A stretch of DNA of 64,000 bases, from the NCBI GenBank assembly GCA_020796225.1, contig CM036762.1, positions 17,531,286 to 17,595,285 of the forward strand, written 5' to 3'. Under the pieces are notes generated by a model that saw only the letters and a program-made list of their open reading frames with translations, searched no databases and was not told where the DNA came from. Source of the DNA: Arion vulgaris. Its lineage: Eukaryota > Mollusca > Gastropoda > Stylommatophora > Arionidae. The position numbers and the translations under genes are program-made. Of the stretch, positions 23,986 through 37,700 are shown in pieces (position 1 is the first letter of the stretch; each line of letters begins with the position of its first letter).

Positions 23986-24388
23986 TTCTCTTTCCATTAA
24001 TATTTATATCTAAATATGTAATGTTGTACACTTCTTCAATTATTTACACATTATTTTTCTATCTCTAAACAATATATATGTTATCGCCATGTAGAGTATA
24101 TATATATCATTCACCTACAACGTAAGTAGCTGTATGGTATACTTAATACTATTGTTAAAAGCCACATCTTTTCAAATGATTTTCTACTATGTTTATTTAT
24201 TGTCCACGATTGTCTTCCATATAACATAAGTGACTTTACCTAGCAATCAATCACTCTTAATGTTACTGACACTAACAAGAACGTCTCTGTGAAGTGAAAG
24301 TAGGTGCTTGTTTCTTCCTTCAAAATTGTTTTATTCATTTCTTGCGTGAAGAGATTGCGATTTTCTTTCAGATATCCTGCATGTCAAT

Positions 24389-24676
24389 GTAGGTGAGATC
24401 AAGCTCCTAGATCTACTGGAGACAGACGACAAACTGTAGGTGAGATCAAGCTCCTAGATCTACTGGAGACAGACGACAAACTGTAGGTGAGATCAAGATC
24501 CTAGATCTACAGGAGACAGACGACAAACTGTAGGTGAGATCAAGCTCCTAGATCTACTGGAGACAGACGACAAACTGTAGGTGAGATCAAGCTCCTAGAT
24601 CTACTGGAGACAGACGACAAACTGTAGGTGAGATCAAGATCCTAGATCTACAGGAGACAGACGACAAACTGTAGGT
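24389..24676. repeat. Minisatellite, 47-bp unit, 6 copies in a 3-unit order
   Basis: Units start at GTAGGTGAGATCAAG at about 24389, 24436, 24483, 24530, 24577 and 24624. Two versions differ at two places (CTCC with TACTGG, or ATCC with TACAGG) and are ordered A-A-B-A-A-B, so the newest event duplicated a 141-bp trimer. Each unit is centred on the palindrome TAGATCTA. Confidence 0.92.
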
Positions 24677-25768
24677 CTAGTGTTTAAGTTGAACAGTTAA
24701 ATGAACCACTGACAGTGTAAAATAAATAAGTGTGATTTGCACAGCCGTTGCTCGGTAAATGTTTAATGAAAGAATAAACTAAATTAACAATCTTACATAC
24801 ATTTTCGTCAGCCATAAAAATGACATTGCTGTCCTTCATCAGGACTGTGATCTTTCTGTGTAAGAAAGAGATTGGAACACACATGGCTATTCACCGAAAT
24901 GCAGTGATGATGATCCAATCAATCGATCAATCAAACAATAACAAGAACATGTTTCATATGATCCACATTATTTATTAACATTTTTTAAAACTGACCTATG
25001 CTATTCTCATTTCTCACTACAATGTTTATACAAGTTAATGGGAAAAATAGGTCTACGATTTGTCACAAGACATGAATGAAAGTTGTCGATGACAAAAAAA
25101 ATATTTAATCAGTAAATATGAATAGCGTTAATTATATATATATCTATACTTGCACCAGAATATACACAACTTGTCTACTTTTATAAATACAAGTTAATTA
25201 ACAACTGAACTGTAAGCAAACATTCAACTTTGCAGAAAGTCGATTCTTGCAGTTTGTGTTATTTAATTATTAACTAGAGACAGCTGGTAATTATTTCACC
25301 ATTAGTAGTCACTTCTTTAGCGAGTAGTTAATAGTCATTGTTAGATTTTCTCGGATGTAATTTTTAAAACAATTTTCACGTAACTACATAAACAATTGTT
25401 AAAGAACTTCATCCTTTTACCACACTCTAAATCCGCGCTCTACAGCTGTTCAGATGGTTGATGCAGTTCATATGATTATATATAAGAATCACCAAGAATG
25501 CGAACAATTAGTTGAATTACATTCAGTTTCATAATGTAAGGACAGAACACAATCTAGGTCAGGATTTATTACCAATAAGCAACCTTTCCTGATTAATATT
25601 AATTTTAATAGTTGCTCTACGCATGTTGTGTTTTAATCTCGGACATCTCAACGTATAACAACGCAGACAGCTAGTGTTAAACATTGACAATGTGTTACTT
25701 GATGCACTACGATTGCTTACTTAAACGTCAACATCTCAACGTATCACAAAGTTATCAGTTGTTTTGAA
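24677..25768. other. Spacer upstream of B2
   Basis: AT-rich and without a credible gene. From about 25170 to 25345 it matches the non-coding DNA between A and B genes elsewhere (for example 5535-5720), and from 25590 it matches the immediate upstream region of B1 and B3. It thus carries the remains of the ancestral A-B intergenic region. Confidence 0.55.
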
Positions 25769-26665
25769 ATGGAAGATATTAACAACGAACAAAATGTGGT
25801 TGCTGCATGCTAGCAATGACATCAAGATGCAGCCATCAATTATTGAAGATGACATCATGGTGTTTATCAACTTAATTTTAGGTGTTATCGTTCGTACCAT
25901 CATTGCTGTTATTGGTATCGTCACTAACGTCATAAACATGACCATCTTCTCTAGACTTGGTCTTAAAGATAGTTTCACAGTTGGACACTTTGCTCTATCA
26001 TTGACAGCGTTTATATTTTCAACTACACAACTTGCAAGCAGTGTTTGTTATATAGTAGATATCATGTATCCAAACAGTCATGTTGACATTACATCTTTGA
26101 GTAATTACTATTTCGGCTGGACATCTGGCAGTATATACGCAATATCCGGTTGGATCTGTGCCATGTTAACAATGGAAGTCTGTTTCTGTGTAGTTTCTCC
26201 ATTTAGAGTCAAACTGATCTTCACAAGATTCCGCTGTATCATCGCTATAGTGACCATCTACGGAGTACATATTGCCCATCTATTATCTATTTACTTAACA
26301 GGAAGTGGACAAATAGTATTATATTTTATGTAAATGATAATTCCCCAAAATCACTGGAACCAAAGGTACCATACAGTGAGAGACGATTTGCAAAATTTGT
26401 ATCGTTAAGGGCTATTGTTTTAACATTGCTTAATGTTTCTAAACTTGTAACTCTTGCAGTGTTTCTGTTCTTACCAGTCTTGACGAACTCACAGAGAAAC
26501 ATAATAAACACTGTATGGTTAGTAGTTTTCTCATTATGTTGTCTATGCGATAACTACATTATTTTTGCTTACATATCGTTTAGAAAGAACTATCGCGCTG
26601 CTTTCTTACAGTGTTTGTGTCAGCATTCATCAAATTTAAGCTCAATAAAGCAGCCAACTTTATGA
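25769..26665 (+). pseudogene. Rhodopsin-like receptor B2, internally deleted
   Basis: The ancestral start at 25769 runs into TGCTAG because of the same 4-base insertion as in B1; the next ATG in the receptor frame is 25827. TM1-TM4 follow (IIEDDIMVFINL, TNVINMTIFSRLGLKD, SLTAFIFS, TMEVCFCVVSPFRVK) up to a stop at 26331-26333. The segment that encodes the second loop, TM5 and the third intracellular loop is missing: the sequence jumps to the PYSERRFAKFV end of the third loop. TM6 and TM7 then follow in another frame (NVSKLVTLAV, NSQRNIINTVW, SFRKNYRAAFL) to 26665. Position 2.50 is Ala and the DRY position is EVC. It cannot make a seven-helix receptor. Confidence 0.87.
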
Positions 26666-27850
26666 TTATGAAAAGCAAAGTTTGTAGGACTAGTGATTTA
26701 TATAAATTGTAGACAGCAGACTTTTATGCATAACTACCAAATACAGCAGCATGCGCCCTTTTATATATTCCGTTCAGCATTGGGCCGCAGACTGCGCCAT
26801 GATTTATTTCATAATCATATTAGCTAACAAATTGCGTTAGTGCAACCTAATAGTTTCTTGCTAGTAATTTCTCTCTTCCCGTTCTGTTAGACTGTAATTA
26901 AAAAGTACATTCATTTATCTACAAACTGCACATGAAACATACAATTTCAAGAAAAAAATATATGGAAACTACAGCTCAATGTGTATGTACATCTGTGGAG
27001 TTAAAATGTGAACAAAATTAAATTCTAACACTTCGTGTTTCTAATTGTTAATACGGTAGTCTTAATAAATTGTACACTAATGACTTTATGTGGATAAATT
27101 AGAAAGAATGTTAGCTTTACAAACAATTTAGAATGTCGCTGCTTCAGTGAACATTTTAATATTCTATGTGAATATTTTGTGCGCTTCGTACCTGATTAAA
27201 AACTCCTGGTCGAAATATGTACTTGGTTTATTAAACTCTGTAAAACTTCCATATCTCGTGTTTTGTTTCCGTCATCACTGCTCGTAAAAATGTTTTGTAT
27301 AATTCATTTTTCTTACACTTAAATATACTGAACAGTGCTGGACAGGCAAAATTGTTCAAGTAGGTGGGAAATGTTGATAAAAGAACCAGCAAAAATACAA
27401 ATGTAATAGTTTCATACTTGCCCAAATGCGCTGAAAGTTTGTTGGTTAGTTAGTGATCAAATCATCTTCAATGCAAAATGAAAAAAACAAAAACAAGTTC
27501 TCAGATGTTCCGATCTCGTCTAAGTACTTACATCAGCACATGGCGACTGACAGTTCCAGACTTGACAATATAATTATTGATATTCATTGAAACATCGTCT
27601 ACTACATGTTTAGCGTTCAAAGTTAGCAACATAACATTTGACTGCAAGTTACTGTTGTCGGGACATGGACACCAAATCACCACTTTAAAGGTCTTAAGCT
27701 GAAGAATCTGCTTCATTGCTCCTGCTTTTATCCCATATCAATTGGTCCTTCTTCGCAGAAATGGCAATCCACTTGCCGAGAGTATTGCACAAATCATGAT
27801 CTCTTGATCTCTAGCAGGAATCCAAGAGGTCTATGTAAAAAATGCCCGCG
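26666..27850. other. 3' flank of B2 and spacer
   Basis: The first 775 bp match the 3' flank of B1. The rest up to about 27850 is AT-rich with no gene that I can support. Confidence 0.6.
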
Positions 27851-27945
27851 TGAACAGACGTCGCGGTCAGGATTCGAACCCACGACTTTTGGAACGCAAG
27901 GCTAGACATAACCACTTAGCCACAGGACACCCCCAAACCCCCCTC
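27850..27945 (-). mobile_element. tRNA-derived SINE head
   Basis: On the minus strand the A box is TGGCTAAGTGG and the B box GGGTTCGAATCC, both close to perfect. The flanks (GTGTCCT and TGACCGCG) do not pair as an acceptor stem, so I call it a SINE head rather than a tRNA gene. The body would extend to the left, toward 27780. The right side runs directly into sequence of doubtful quality. Confidence 0.65.
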
Positions 27946-27949
27946 CCCC

Positions 27950-28744
27950 CTACCTTTTATCCTCCCTTTTCATCTCCCTAAGACTTCTGGTGCCCCCTAC
28001 CATTGTTTTTCCACCCGGCTAAGGGATGGGAAACCCAAATATATCCTGTTTACTTTTTTTTGGGTTCCCAATTTTTGTCAAAAAAAAGGTTAATTTGGGT
28101 TTTCCCCTCTACAAACTCATTCATGTTTCTCAGGATCGGAGGAAACCCCCTGGGAACCTCATTTGGGCATTGATGATGCGGATACCAGCAAAAATTTTGG
28201 CCCAATTTTCAATCTTTTCTGCTGTTAATTTTATTCCCTAAATTATCGACAACAAATTTTACAGATGAAAATGTGGGCACATAACATGAAAACAGTTGTA
28301 CCCGATTAAAAATTGCCCTTAAAAGTTGAAGATAAAAAGTGTAGCACATAACATGAAAACAATTGCCGGAAGAGTAACGAACGCATAAAAATTAAAAAAT
28401 TTAATGGGGTTTTTTGGAATGTCCCTCCCCATCTGTGGTTTAAAAGGGTTCCCCGAAAAGGGTTTTGTTTTTCCTTTTTCATCTTTCCCCTTTTGTGTTC
28501 TGGTCAGTTAATTTTTGGTTATTTCTTTTTTTCGGTTTTCCCGAGGGGGTTTCTAATCCATCATACTAAAGGCGGATACTGACTTCATTGCAACGGGGTT
28601 TTTATATGGTATCGTTACTGTCGACAAATTTCCCTTGGGAAAAAGGGATTAAAAAAGTATGAACTCCTGGTTTAGCAAAATCCCGGAAAAAGCTAATTCT
28701 GCCCTTTTGACTCGGGCTGGGTTCGAAACCCCAAAACTTCAGGT
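27950..28744. other. Low-quality-looking sequence before the satellite
   Basis: The stretch is full of homopolymer runs of all four bases (for example runs of C, G, A and T of 4-9), unlike the clean flanks. No gene or known element is readable. It looks like poorly polished consensus. Confidence 0.5.
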
Positions 28745-31700
28745 GATAGAAACCATTCCCACTTTCCTTTTTGATCCATAGAGAGGGAAAGAAAAAAAAA
28801 CGTTTTTAAATACTTCTCCAAAGATACCATAGAGAATGAAAAAAACACGTTTTAACTCCTCCATATGATCCATGGGGGGAAAGAAAAACACGTTCCACCT
28901 CCATATAATTTTCCCTAGAGAGAATGAAAGAAACACGTTTAACTACTTCTCCATATGATCCATAGAGAGAATGAAAAAAACCGTTTAACTACTTCTCCAA
29001 AATTTTTTTTAGAAAATGAAAGAAACACGTATTAACTACTTCTCCCTATGATACCATAGAGAGAATGAAAGAAACACGTATTAACTACTTCTCCATATGA
29101 TACCTTAAAGAAAGAAAAAACACGTTTTAACTACTTCCCTATTTATCCATAGAGAGGGGAAAGGGAAAAAAACACGTATTAACTATTTCCCTATGATACC
29201 AAGAGAATGGAAAAAAAAACGTATTTACTTCCCCCAAAATGATACCATAAAAAATGAAAGAAACCCCGTTTTAACTACTTTTCCCTATGATACCATAGAG
29301 AGAATGAAAAAAACGTTTTAACTACTTCTCCGCCCTGAAAAAGGCCAATTTTTTTAAAGAAAGAAAAAGAAAAACGTTTAACCACTTTCCATATATACCA
29401 AGAAGAAAAGAAAAAAAACGTTTTAAATATTCTCCATATCTTCCCTAAAAGAATGAAAGAAACACCTTTTTTTAAAAAAAAACTTTTCCCATATGATACC
29501 ATAGAGAGAATGAAAAACACGTTTTAACTATTTTTCCTGGTCCCCTAAAAGAATGAAAGAAACACGTTTTAACTACTTCTCCATATGTTTTCCATGGGGG
29601 GAAATGAAAGAAACACGTTTTAACTCTTCTCTATATGATTAAAAGAGAAGAAAGAAAAGTTTTTAAATACCCTTTTCCCCTATGATCCATAGAAAATGAA
29701 AAAACACGTATTAACTACTTCTCCTTATTAAAACCATAGAGGGAAAGAAAGAAACACGTTTTAACTACTTCTCCATATGATAAAAAGGGGAAAAAAGGAA
29801 AAAAAAACGTATTAACTACTTCTCCATATGATACCCTAGAGAGAATGAAAAAAACCCCTTTAACTACTTCTCCATATGATACCATAGAAAAGAAAAACAC
29901 GTATTAACTACTTCTCCATATGATACCATAAAAAGGTAGAAAAAAAACGTTTTACCTTCCTTTGATCCATAAAAGAATGAAAAAAAACCTATTAACCCCT
30001 TTTCCCTATGATACCATAGAGAATGAAAGAAACACGTTTTAACTAAATTTCCATATGATACCATAGAGAATGAATGAAACACTTTTTTAATACTTCTCCC
30101 ATATGATCCATAGAAATGGGAAAAAAACACGTATTAACTACTTCTCCCAAAGATCCATAAAATGAAAGAAACAAAGTATTAACTACTTCTCCAAAGATAC
30201 CATAGAAATTTAAAAACACTTTTAATATTCTCCATATTTATACCAAGAGAGAATGAAACACGTTTTTAAATACTTCTCCATATGATACCATGGGTTTGAA
30301 TGAAAAAAACCTTTCACCCCCATATGATCCATAGAAAATGAAAGAAAACGTTTTAACTACTTCTCCATATGATACCATAAAAGAATGAAAGAAACACGTA
30401 TTAACTACTTCTCCATATAAAACCATAAAAGAATGAAAGAAACACGTATTAACTACTTCTCCATATGATACCATAGAAATGGAAAAAAAACGTATTAAAC
30501 TTTATATGAATTTCCATAGAAAATGAAAAAAAACGTTTTAACTACTTCTCCATATGAAAAAAGGGAAAGAAAAACATTTTTTAAATCTTCTCCATATGAT
30601 ACCATAAGAGAATGAAGAAAACATATTAACTACTTCTCCATATGATACCATAGAAGAAGGAAAACGTATTAACTCTTCTCCATATGATAAAAAGAGAATG
30701 GGAAAAAAACAGTTTTAACTACTTCTCCCTATGATACCATAAAAGAGAATAAAAAACACATTTTTAAATTCCCTTTCCAAAGATACCATAGAAAAGGGGA
30801 AAGAAAAAAAAACGTAAATTTAAATACTTCTCCATATGATACCCTTGAAAAAATGAAAAAAAAGTTTTTAAATACTTCTCCATATGATACCATGAGAGAA
30901 TGAAAAAACACGTTTTTAAATCTTCTCCCTATGATACCATAGAGAGGAAAGGAAAAAACACGTTTTAACTCTTCTCCATATGATCCATAAAAGAATGAAA
31001 AAAACACGTATTAACCCACTTCTCCATATGATACCATAGAGAGAATGAAAAAAACACGTATTAACTACTTCTCCAAAGAAAACCATAGAAAAAAAGAAAG
31101 GAAAACGTTTTTAAATACTTTTCCCTATGATACCATAGAGAATGAAAAAATTACGTTTTTAAATACTTCTCCCTTTATCCATAGAAGAAAGAAAAAAACA
31201 GATTTAAATTTCTCCTTTTGATACCATAAAAGAATGAAAAAAAAACGTTTTAAATACTTCTCCATATGATACCCTAAAAAAGAAGAAAAAAGAAAAAGAA
31301 AAAAAACCTTTTTAACTCTTCTCCATGTGATACCATAGAAAAATAAAAAAACACGTATTAACTACTTCTCCCTTGGTACCATAGAAGAATGGAAAAAACC
31401 GGGGCTCTTCTCCCTTAAAACCATGAAAATGAAAACACGTTTAACTCTTTCCATATGATCCCTAGAGAGAATGAAAGAAAATATTTTTAAAACTTCTCCA
31501 TATGATACCATAGAGAGAATGAAAAAAAACCCCCGGGTTTGGGGGTTTCCTTTTCTTTTCCCTTGATCCGAGAGAATGAAAAAAAACACGTTTTAATTCT
31601 TCTCCCCTTTTGTTCCATAAGAGAATGAAAAACACTTTAACTACTTCTCCATATGATCCATAAAAGAATGAAAGAAACACGTATTAACCCACTTTTTCCC

Positions 31701-34700
31701 TATGTTTTTGGGGAAAAGAAGAAAACTTTTAACTAATTCTCCGATTCCTAGAGAGAATGAAAAAAACACGTTTTTAACTGCCTTCTTTTACCCCCATATG
31801 ATACCATGAAGAATGAAAGAAACACGTTTAACTCTTCTCCATTGATGCCATAGAGAGAATGGGAAAAGAAACAACCGTTTAAAAAAAAATTAAAATTTTT
31901 TTCCAAAAAAAAATTTTTTAATACCCAAAAGAAAAGAGAATGAAAGAAACACGTTTTAACTGCTTCTCCATATTATTTCCATAGAAAGAATGAAAAACAC
32001 GTAAATTCTTCTCCATAGTAATAGAGAATGAAAAAAAACACGTATTTTAAATACTTCTCCATGTGATCCCCAAAAGAATGAAAGAAACACGTATTAACTA
32101 CTTCTTCCCTATGTTTTTGAAGAATGGAAAAAAAACGTTTTAACTCTTCTCCATATTAAAAGAGAGAATGAAAAAACACGTTTAACTCTTCTTTCCCTAT
32201 GAATACCATAGAGGAAATGAAAAAAACACGTTTTAACTCTTCTCCATATGATACCATAGAAGGTGAAAAAAAGTTTTTTAAATCTTCTCCATATGATGCC
32301 ATAGAGAATGAAAGCAATTTTCTTTTCCCTTTTCCCTTGATCCCAAAAGAAAAAAGAAACATATTCTATTTCCCTTGATACCATAGAGAGGGTGAAAAAA
32401 AAACGTTTTAACTACTTCTCCATTATTCCCTGAAAAATGAAAAAAAATTTTAACTACTTCTCCCTATGATACCCTAAAGAATGAAAGAAAACATTTTTTC
32501 CTTTATATGATTTCCCTAGAAGAATGAAAAAAAAAACACGTTTTTAAATACTTTATATGCCAAAAAATTTTTCCCTTTTCCCGAAAATAAAAACACGTTT
32601 TAATATTCCCCTATGATACCATAGAGAGAATGAAAGAAACACGTTTAACTACTTCTCCCATATGATCCCTGGAAAATGAAAGAAAACGTATTAACTACTT
32701 TTAAAATGATACCATAGAGAGAATGAAAGAAACACCTTTTTAACTCCCTCCATATGATAAAAGAAAAAAAAAAACACGTTTTAACTACTTCCCCCAAAAC
32801 CCTTGAGAGAAAAAGAAAAAACCAGTGCCCTTTTAAATTGATGCCATGGGAAAATGAAAAAACACATTAACTACTTCCATTAATTTCCATAAAAGAATAA
32901 AAAACGTTTAACTACTTCTCCCCCCCAAATTCATAGAGAGAATGAAAAACACTTTTAAATACTTCTCCCTATGTACCAACGAGGAATGAAAAAACATTTA
33001 ACTACTTTATATAATAATAGAGAAAAATGAAAGCATTTAACCCTTTTATATTTTTAGAAGAAAAAAAAACACGTTTAACTCTTCTCCCTTTTCTGAAATG
33101 AAAAAATACGTTTAACTACTTCTCCATATGATACCCTAAAGTGAAAGAAACACGTTTAACTACTTCTCCATATGATACCATGAGAATGAAAAACACGTTT
33201 TTTTTTAAAATTGCTTTAATCTTTATGATCCCAAAAAGAATGGAAAAAAACACGTATTAACTACTTTCCCTATGAATACACCAAAAGAATGGGAAAAAGA
33301 AAAAAGTTTTCTATTCTCCATTGATACCATAGAGAATGAAAGAAACCAAAAATACTTTTTTCCATATGATCCATAAAAATGAAAAAAACACGTATTAACT
33401 ACTTCTCCATATATCCATAAAAATAAAAAAACACGTATTAACTACTTCTCCATATGATACCATAAAAGAATGAAAGAAACACGTTTTAACCTTCTCCATA
33501 TGATAATAAGGGGAAAAAGAAAAACAGTTTTAAATCTTCCATATGATACCCTAAAAGAGAATGAAAAACCAAATTTCCTTCCCCCCATATGATACCATAG
33601 AGAGAATGAAGAAAAACTTTAACTCTTTCCATTGATCCATGGAAATTTAAAAAAACACGTTTTCTACCCCATGTATATGGGGGGGGGGGAAAAACACTTT
33701 TAACTTTTTTCTCCTTTGATCCAAGAAGGAAAAACGTTTTAACTTTTTTCTCCCTATTATCGAGAGAATGAAAAACGTTTTAACTACTTCTCCCTAGGGT
33801 CCATAGGAATGAAAAAAAACACTTTTAACTACTTTATAAAAAAAAAATTTCCATGGGAATGAAAGAAAACGTTTTAACTACTTCCCATTGATAAGAGGGG
33901 AATGGAAAAACACTATTAATTCTTTTTCCATATGATACCCCAAAAGGAAAGAAAAAAAAGTAAATTTAACCCCACTTCTCCCTATGATACCCTAAAAGTG
34001 AAAAACACGTATTAACTACTTCTCCATATGATACCATAGAAGGGAAAGAAAACACGTTTTAATTTCTTTATAAAAAGATCCTTTGAAGAAAAGAAACAGT
34101 TTTAACTACTTCTCCATATGATACCATAGGAAGGGAAAGAAAAAAGATTAACTATTCTCCATATGATACCAAAAATGGAAACACGTTTAACCCACTTTAT
34201 ATGAAAAATAGAAAATTTAAAGAAACTTTTAACCTTTCTTTTGTCCATGAAGAATGAAAGAAACACGTTTTAACTACTTCTCCATAAATAATAGAGAAGA
34301 AAAAACATTTCTTTTCTTCTCCATAGATTCCATGAAAGAATGGAAAAAAAACGTATTAACTTGCTTTAAAATTGTTACCATAAGAGAATGGGGAAAAAAA
34401 CACGTTTTAACTAATTCTCCCTATGATACCATAAATGAAAAAAACCGTTTAAATTCTTCTCCATTGATACCATAGAGAGGGAAAGGGAAAAAAACATTAA
34501 CTACTTCTCCATATGATACCATAGAGAAGAAAAAAAAACACGTTTTAACTACTTCTCCTTTTGATGTAAAAATGAAAAAAAGTTTTAAATACTTCCCATA
34601 TGATACCATAGAGAAAAAGGCTCTTTAATTACTTCTATATGATACCAATTTAAAATGGAAAAAAACGTATTAACTACTTCTCCATATGATACCCTAGAAG

Positions 34701-37700
34701 GAAAAAGAAAAAACATTTTTTAAATACCTCCATATAAAACCATAGAAAATGAAAAACACTTTTAACTAAATTCTCATAAGATACCATAAAAAGAAAGAAA
34801 AAAACCTTTTAAACTCTTCCCCCATATGATACCATAGAAGAAAGAAAAAAACACGTTTTAACTACTTCTTCCCTATGATACCTTTGAGAGAATGAAAAAA
34901 CGTTTTAACTACTTCTCCATGAAAAACCATAAAAATGAAAAAACTGTTTAAAATACTTCTCCTTTAAAACCCTAAAAGAATGGAAAAAAAACACGTATTA
35001 ACTACTTCTCCATATGATACCTTTGAAAAATGGAAAATTTTTTAAATATTTCCATATGATACCCTAGAGAGTGAAAAAAAACGTATTAACTACTTCTTTA
35101 AAAACCATAGAAAGTGAAAGAAACACGTTTTAACTCCTTTTTCCCTATGTTCATAGAGGAAATGAAACACGTTTAACTTTTTTTTCCTGATCCTAGTTAA
35201 AATGGGAAAAACTTTAACTACTTCTCCATATGATACCATAGAGAATAAAAAAACACGTTTTAACTACTTCTCCATATGATACCATAGAGAGAATGAAAAA
35301 ACACATTCTACTTCTCCCTTTATACCATAGAAGGAAAAAGAAAAAAAATATTAACTTTTCTCCATATGATACCATAGGAAAAGAAAAAACCGTTTTCACC
35401 CTCCATATGATACCATAGAAAAAAGAAAAACACGTTTAACTACCCTTTCCCTATGCAAAGAGAATGAAAAAAAACAGTTTTAAATACTTCTCCATATGAT
35501 TTCCATAGAGAATGAAAAAACCTTAAATTAAATACTTCTCCATATGATACCATAGAAAAGAATGAAAAAAAATTGCTTTCCCTTCCCCATTGATACCATG
35601 AAGAATGAAAAAAACGTTTTTAAATACTTCTCCATATGATAAAAGAAAAATGAAAGAAAAACTTTTTAAATCTTCTCCATATGATCCATGGGGAGAATGA
35701 AAAAAACACGTATTAACTACTTCTCCATATGATACCATTTTGGGGAGAAAAAAAGAAAAAACGTTTTAACTTTTCTCCCTATGATACCATAGAAATAGAA
35801 AAAAAACACGTTTTAAATACCCCCATATGATACCATAGAGAGAATGAAAAAAACACTTTTTAAATACTTCTTTCCCTATGATCCATAAAAGAATGAAAAA
35901 AACACGTTTTAACTACTTCCCCATATGATACCATAGAAGGAAAAAACACTTTTAATTTCTTCTCCCTATAAACTTAGAAAATGAAAAAAAACAATTTTTT
36001 ACTTCTCCATATGATACCATAGAAAAAGAAGGGAAAAACGTTTTAACTACTTCTCCATTTGTTTCCATAGAAAATGAAAAACACGATTAACTCTTCTCCC
36101 TATGATGCCCTAGAGGAATGAAAAAACACGTTTTAACTACTTCTCCATTGATACCTAGAAAAAAAAAAACACTTTTAACGCTTCTTTTCCCCTATGATAC
36201 CATTGGGGAGAATGAAAGAAACACGTATTAACTACTTCTCCAAAATTTTACCAAGGGAATGAAAGAAACCCTATTAACTCTTTATATACCCTGGAAAGCC
36301 AAAAATTTAAGAAATGAAAGAAAAACACGTATTAACTTACTTCTCCATATGATACCATAAAAAATGAAAAAAAAAACACGTTTTCTTCTTTCCTTTTGAT
36401 CCATGGGGGAATGAAAAAAACACGTTTTTCCCATAGGTCCCATAGAAGGAAAAAACCGTTTAACTCTTCCCCCATATGATACCATAGAGAAGAAAGAAAC
36501 ACGTATTAAACTTTCCCTATGATCCATAGAGAGAATGAAAGAAACACGTTTAACTACTTCTCCATATGATACCATAGAGAATGAAAAAACAAGTTTAAAA
36601 TGTATAAAAGTTTCCATAGAGAATGAAAGAAACACGTTTTAACTACTTCTTCCCTATGATATAGAAAAAGAAAGAAACACTTTTAATCTTCTCCTTGATA
36701 CCATAGGAAAAATGAAAAAAACACGTTTTAACTACTTCTCCATATGATCCATAGAGAGAATGAAAGAAACAGTTTTAACTACTTCTCCATATGATCCATA
36801 GGAATGAAAAACACGTATTAACTCTTTTCCTTTGATCCATAAAAGAATGAAAAACACCGTATTAACTCTTCTCCATATGATACCATAGAGAGAATGAAAA
36901 ACACGTTTTAACTACTTCTCCATATGATCCATAGAGAAAAAAGAAAACATTTTTTAATCTTCTCCCTATGATCCATGGGGGAAAGAAAAAACATTTAACT
37001 ATTGCCATTGATCCATGGGGGAATTTTAGGCACCGGGAAAGGAAAAAAGTTTTCATTTATTCCAAAAGAAAAAGAATGAAAGAAACACTTTAACTACTTC
37101 TCCCTATAATTTTTATAAAGGGGAAAAGAAAAACCTATTCTACTTCCCCTTGTCCATAGAAAAATGAAAAAACACGTTTAACTACTTTCCATATGATACC
37201 CTAGAAAGTAAAAAAACACGTTTTTCTTTCCCTTGATTGGGGGTGAAACACGTTTTAAAAGCCCATATTCCATGGGAGAAAGAAAAAAACACGTTTTTTT
37301 ATGCCTAAAAAAACATTTCACCCCTATGATACCTAAGAGAATGAAAGAAACACGTATTAACTCTTCTCCATATGATACCATAGAAATGAAAAAACACGTA
37401 AATTTAAATACTTCTCCATATGATACCCTAGAGAATGAAAAAACACGTATTAACTACTTCTCCAAAATGATACCATAGAAATGAAAAAACACGTTTTTAC
37501 TTCTCCATTGATCCATAAAAGAATGAAGAAAAAGTTTTAACTACTTCTCCATATGATACCTAGGAAAAATGAAAGAAACACTATTAATATTTTCCCTATG
37601 ATCCATAAAAGAATGGAAAAAAAACGTTTTAACTACTTCTCCCTATGATACCATAAAAGAATGAAAAACACGTTTTAACTACTTTCCAAATGATACCATA

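Noticed and set aside
24389..24676. A CRISPR-like array
   Set aside because: The units are contiguous 47-bp repeats without unique spacers, and the context is a eukaryotic genome.
27850..27945. A possible true tRNA gene on the minus strand
   Set aside because: Both promoter boxes are excellent but the ends do not pair into an acceptor stem and no anticodon arm can be drawn with confidence, so it is more likely a SINE head.
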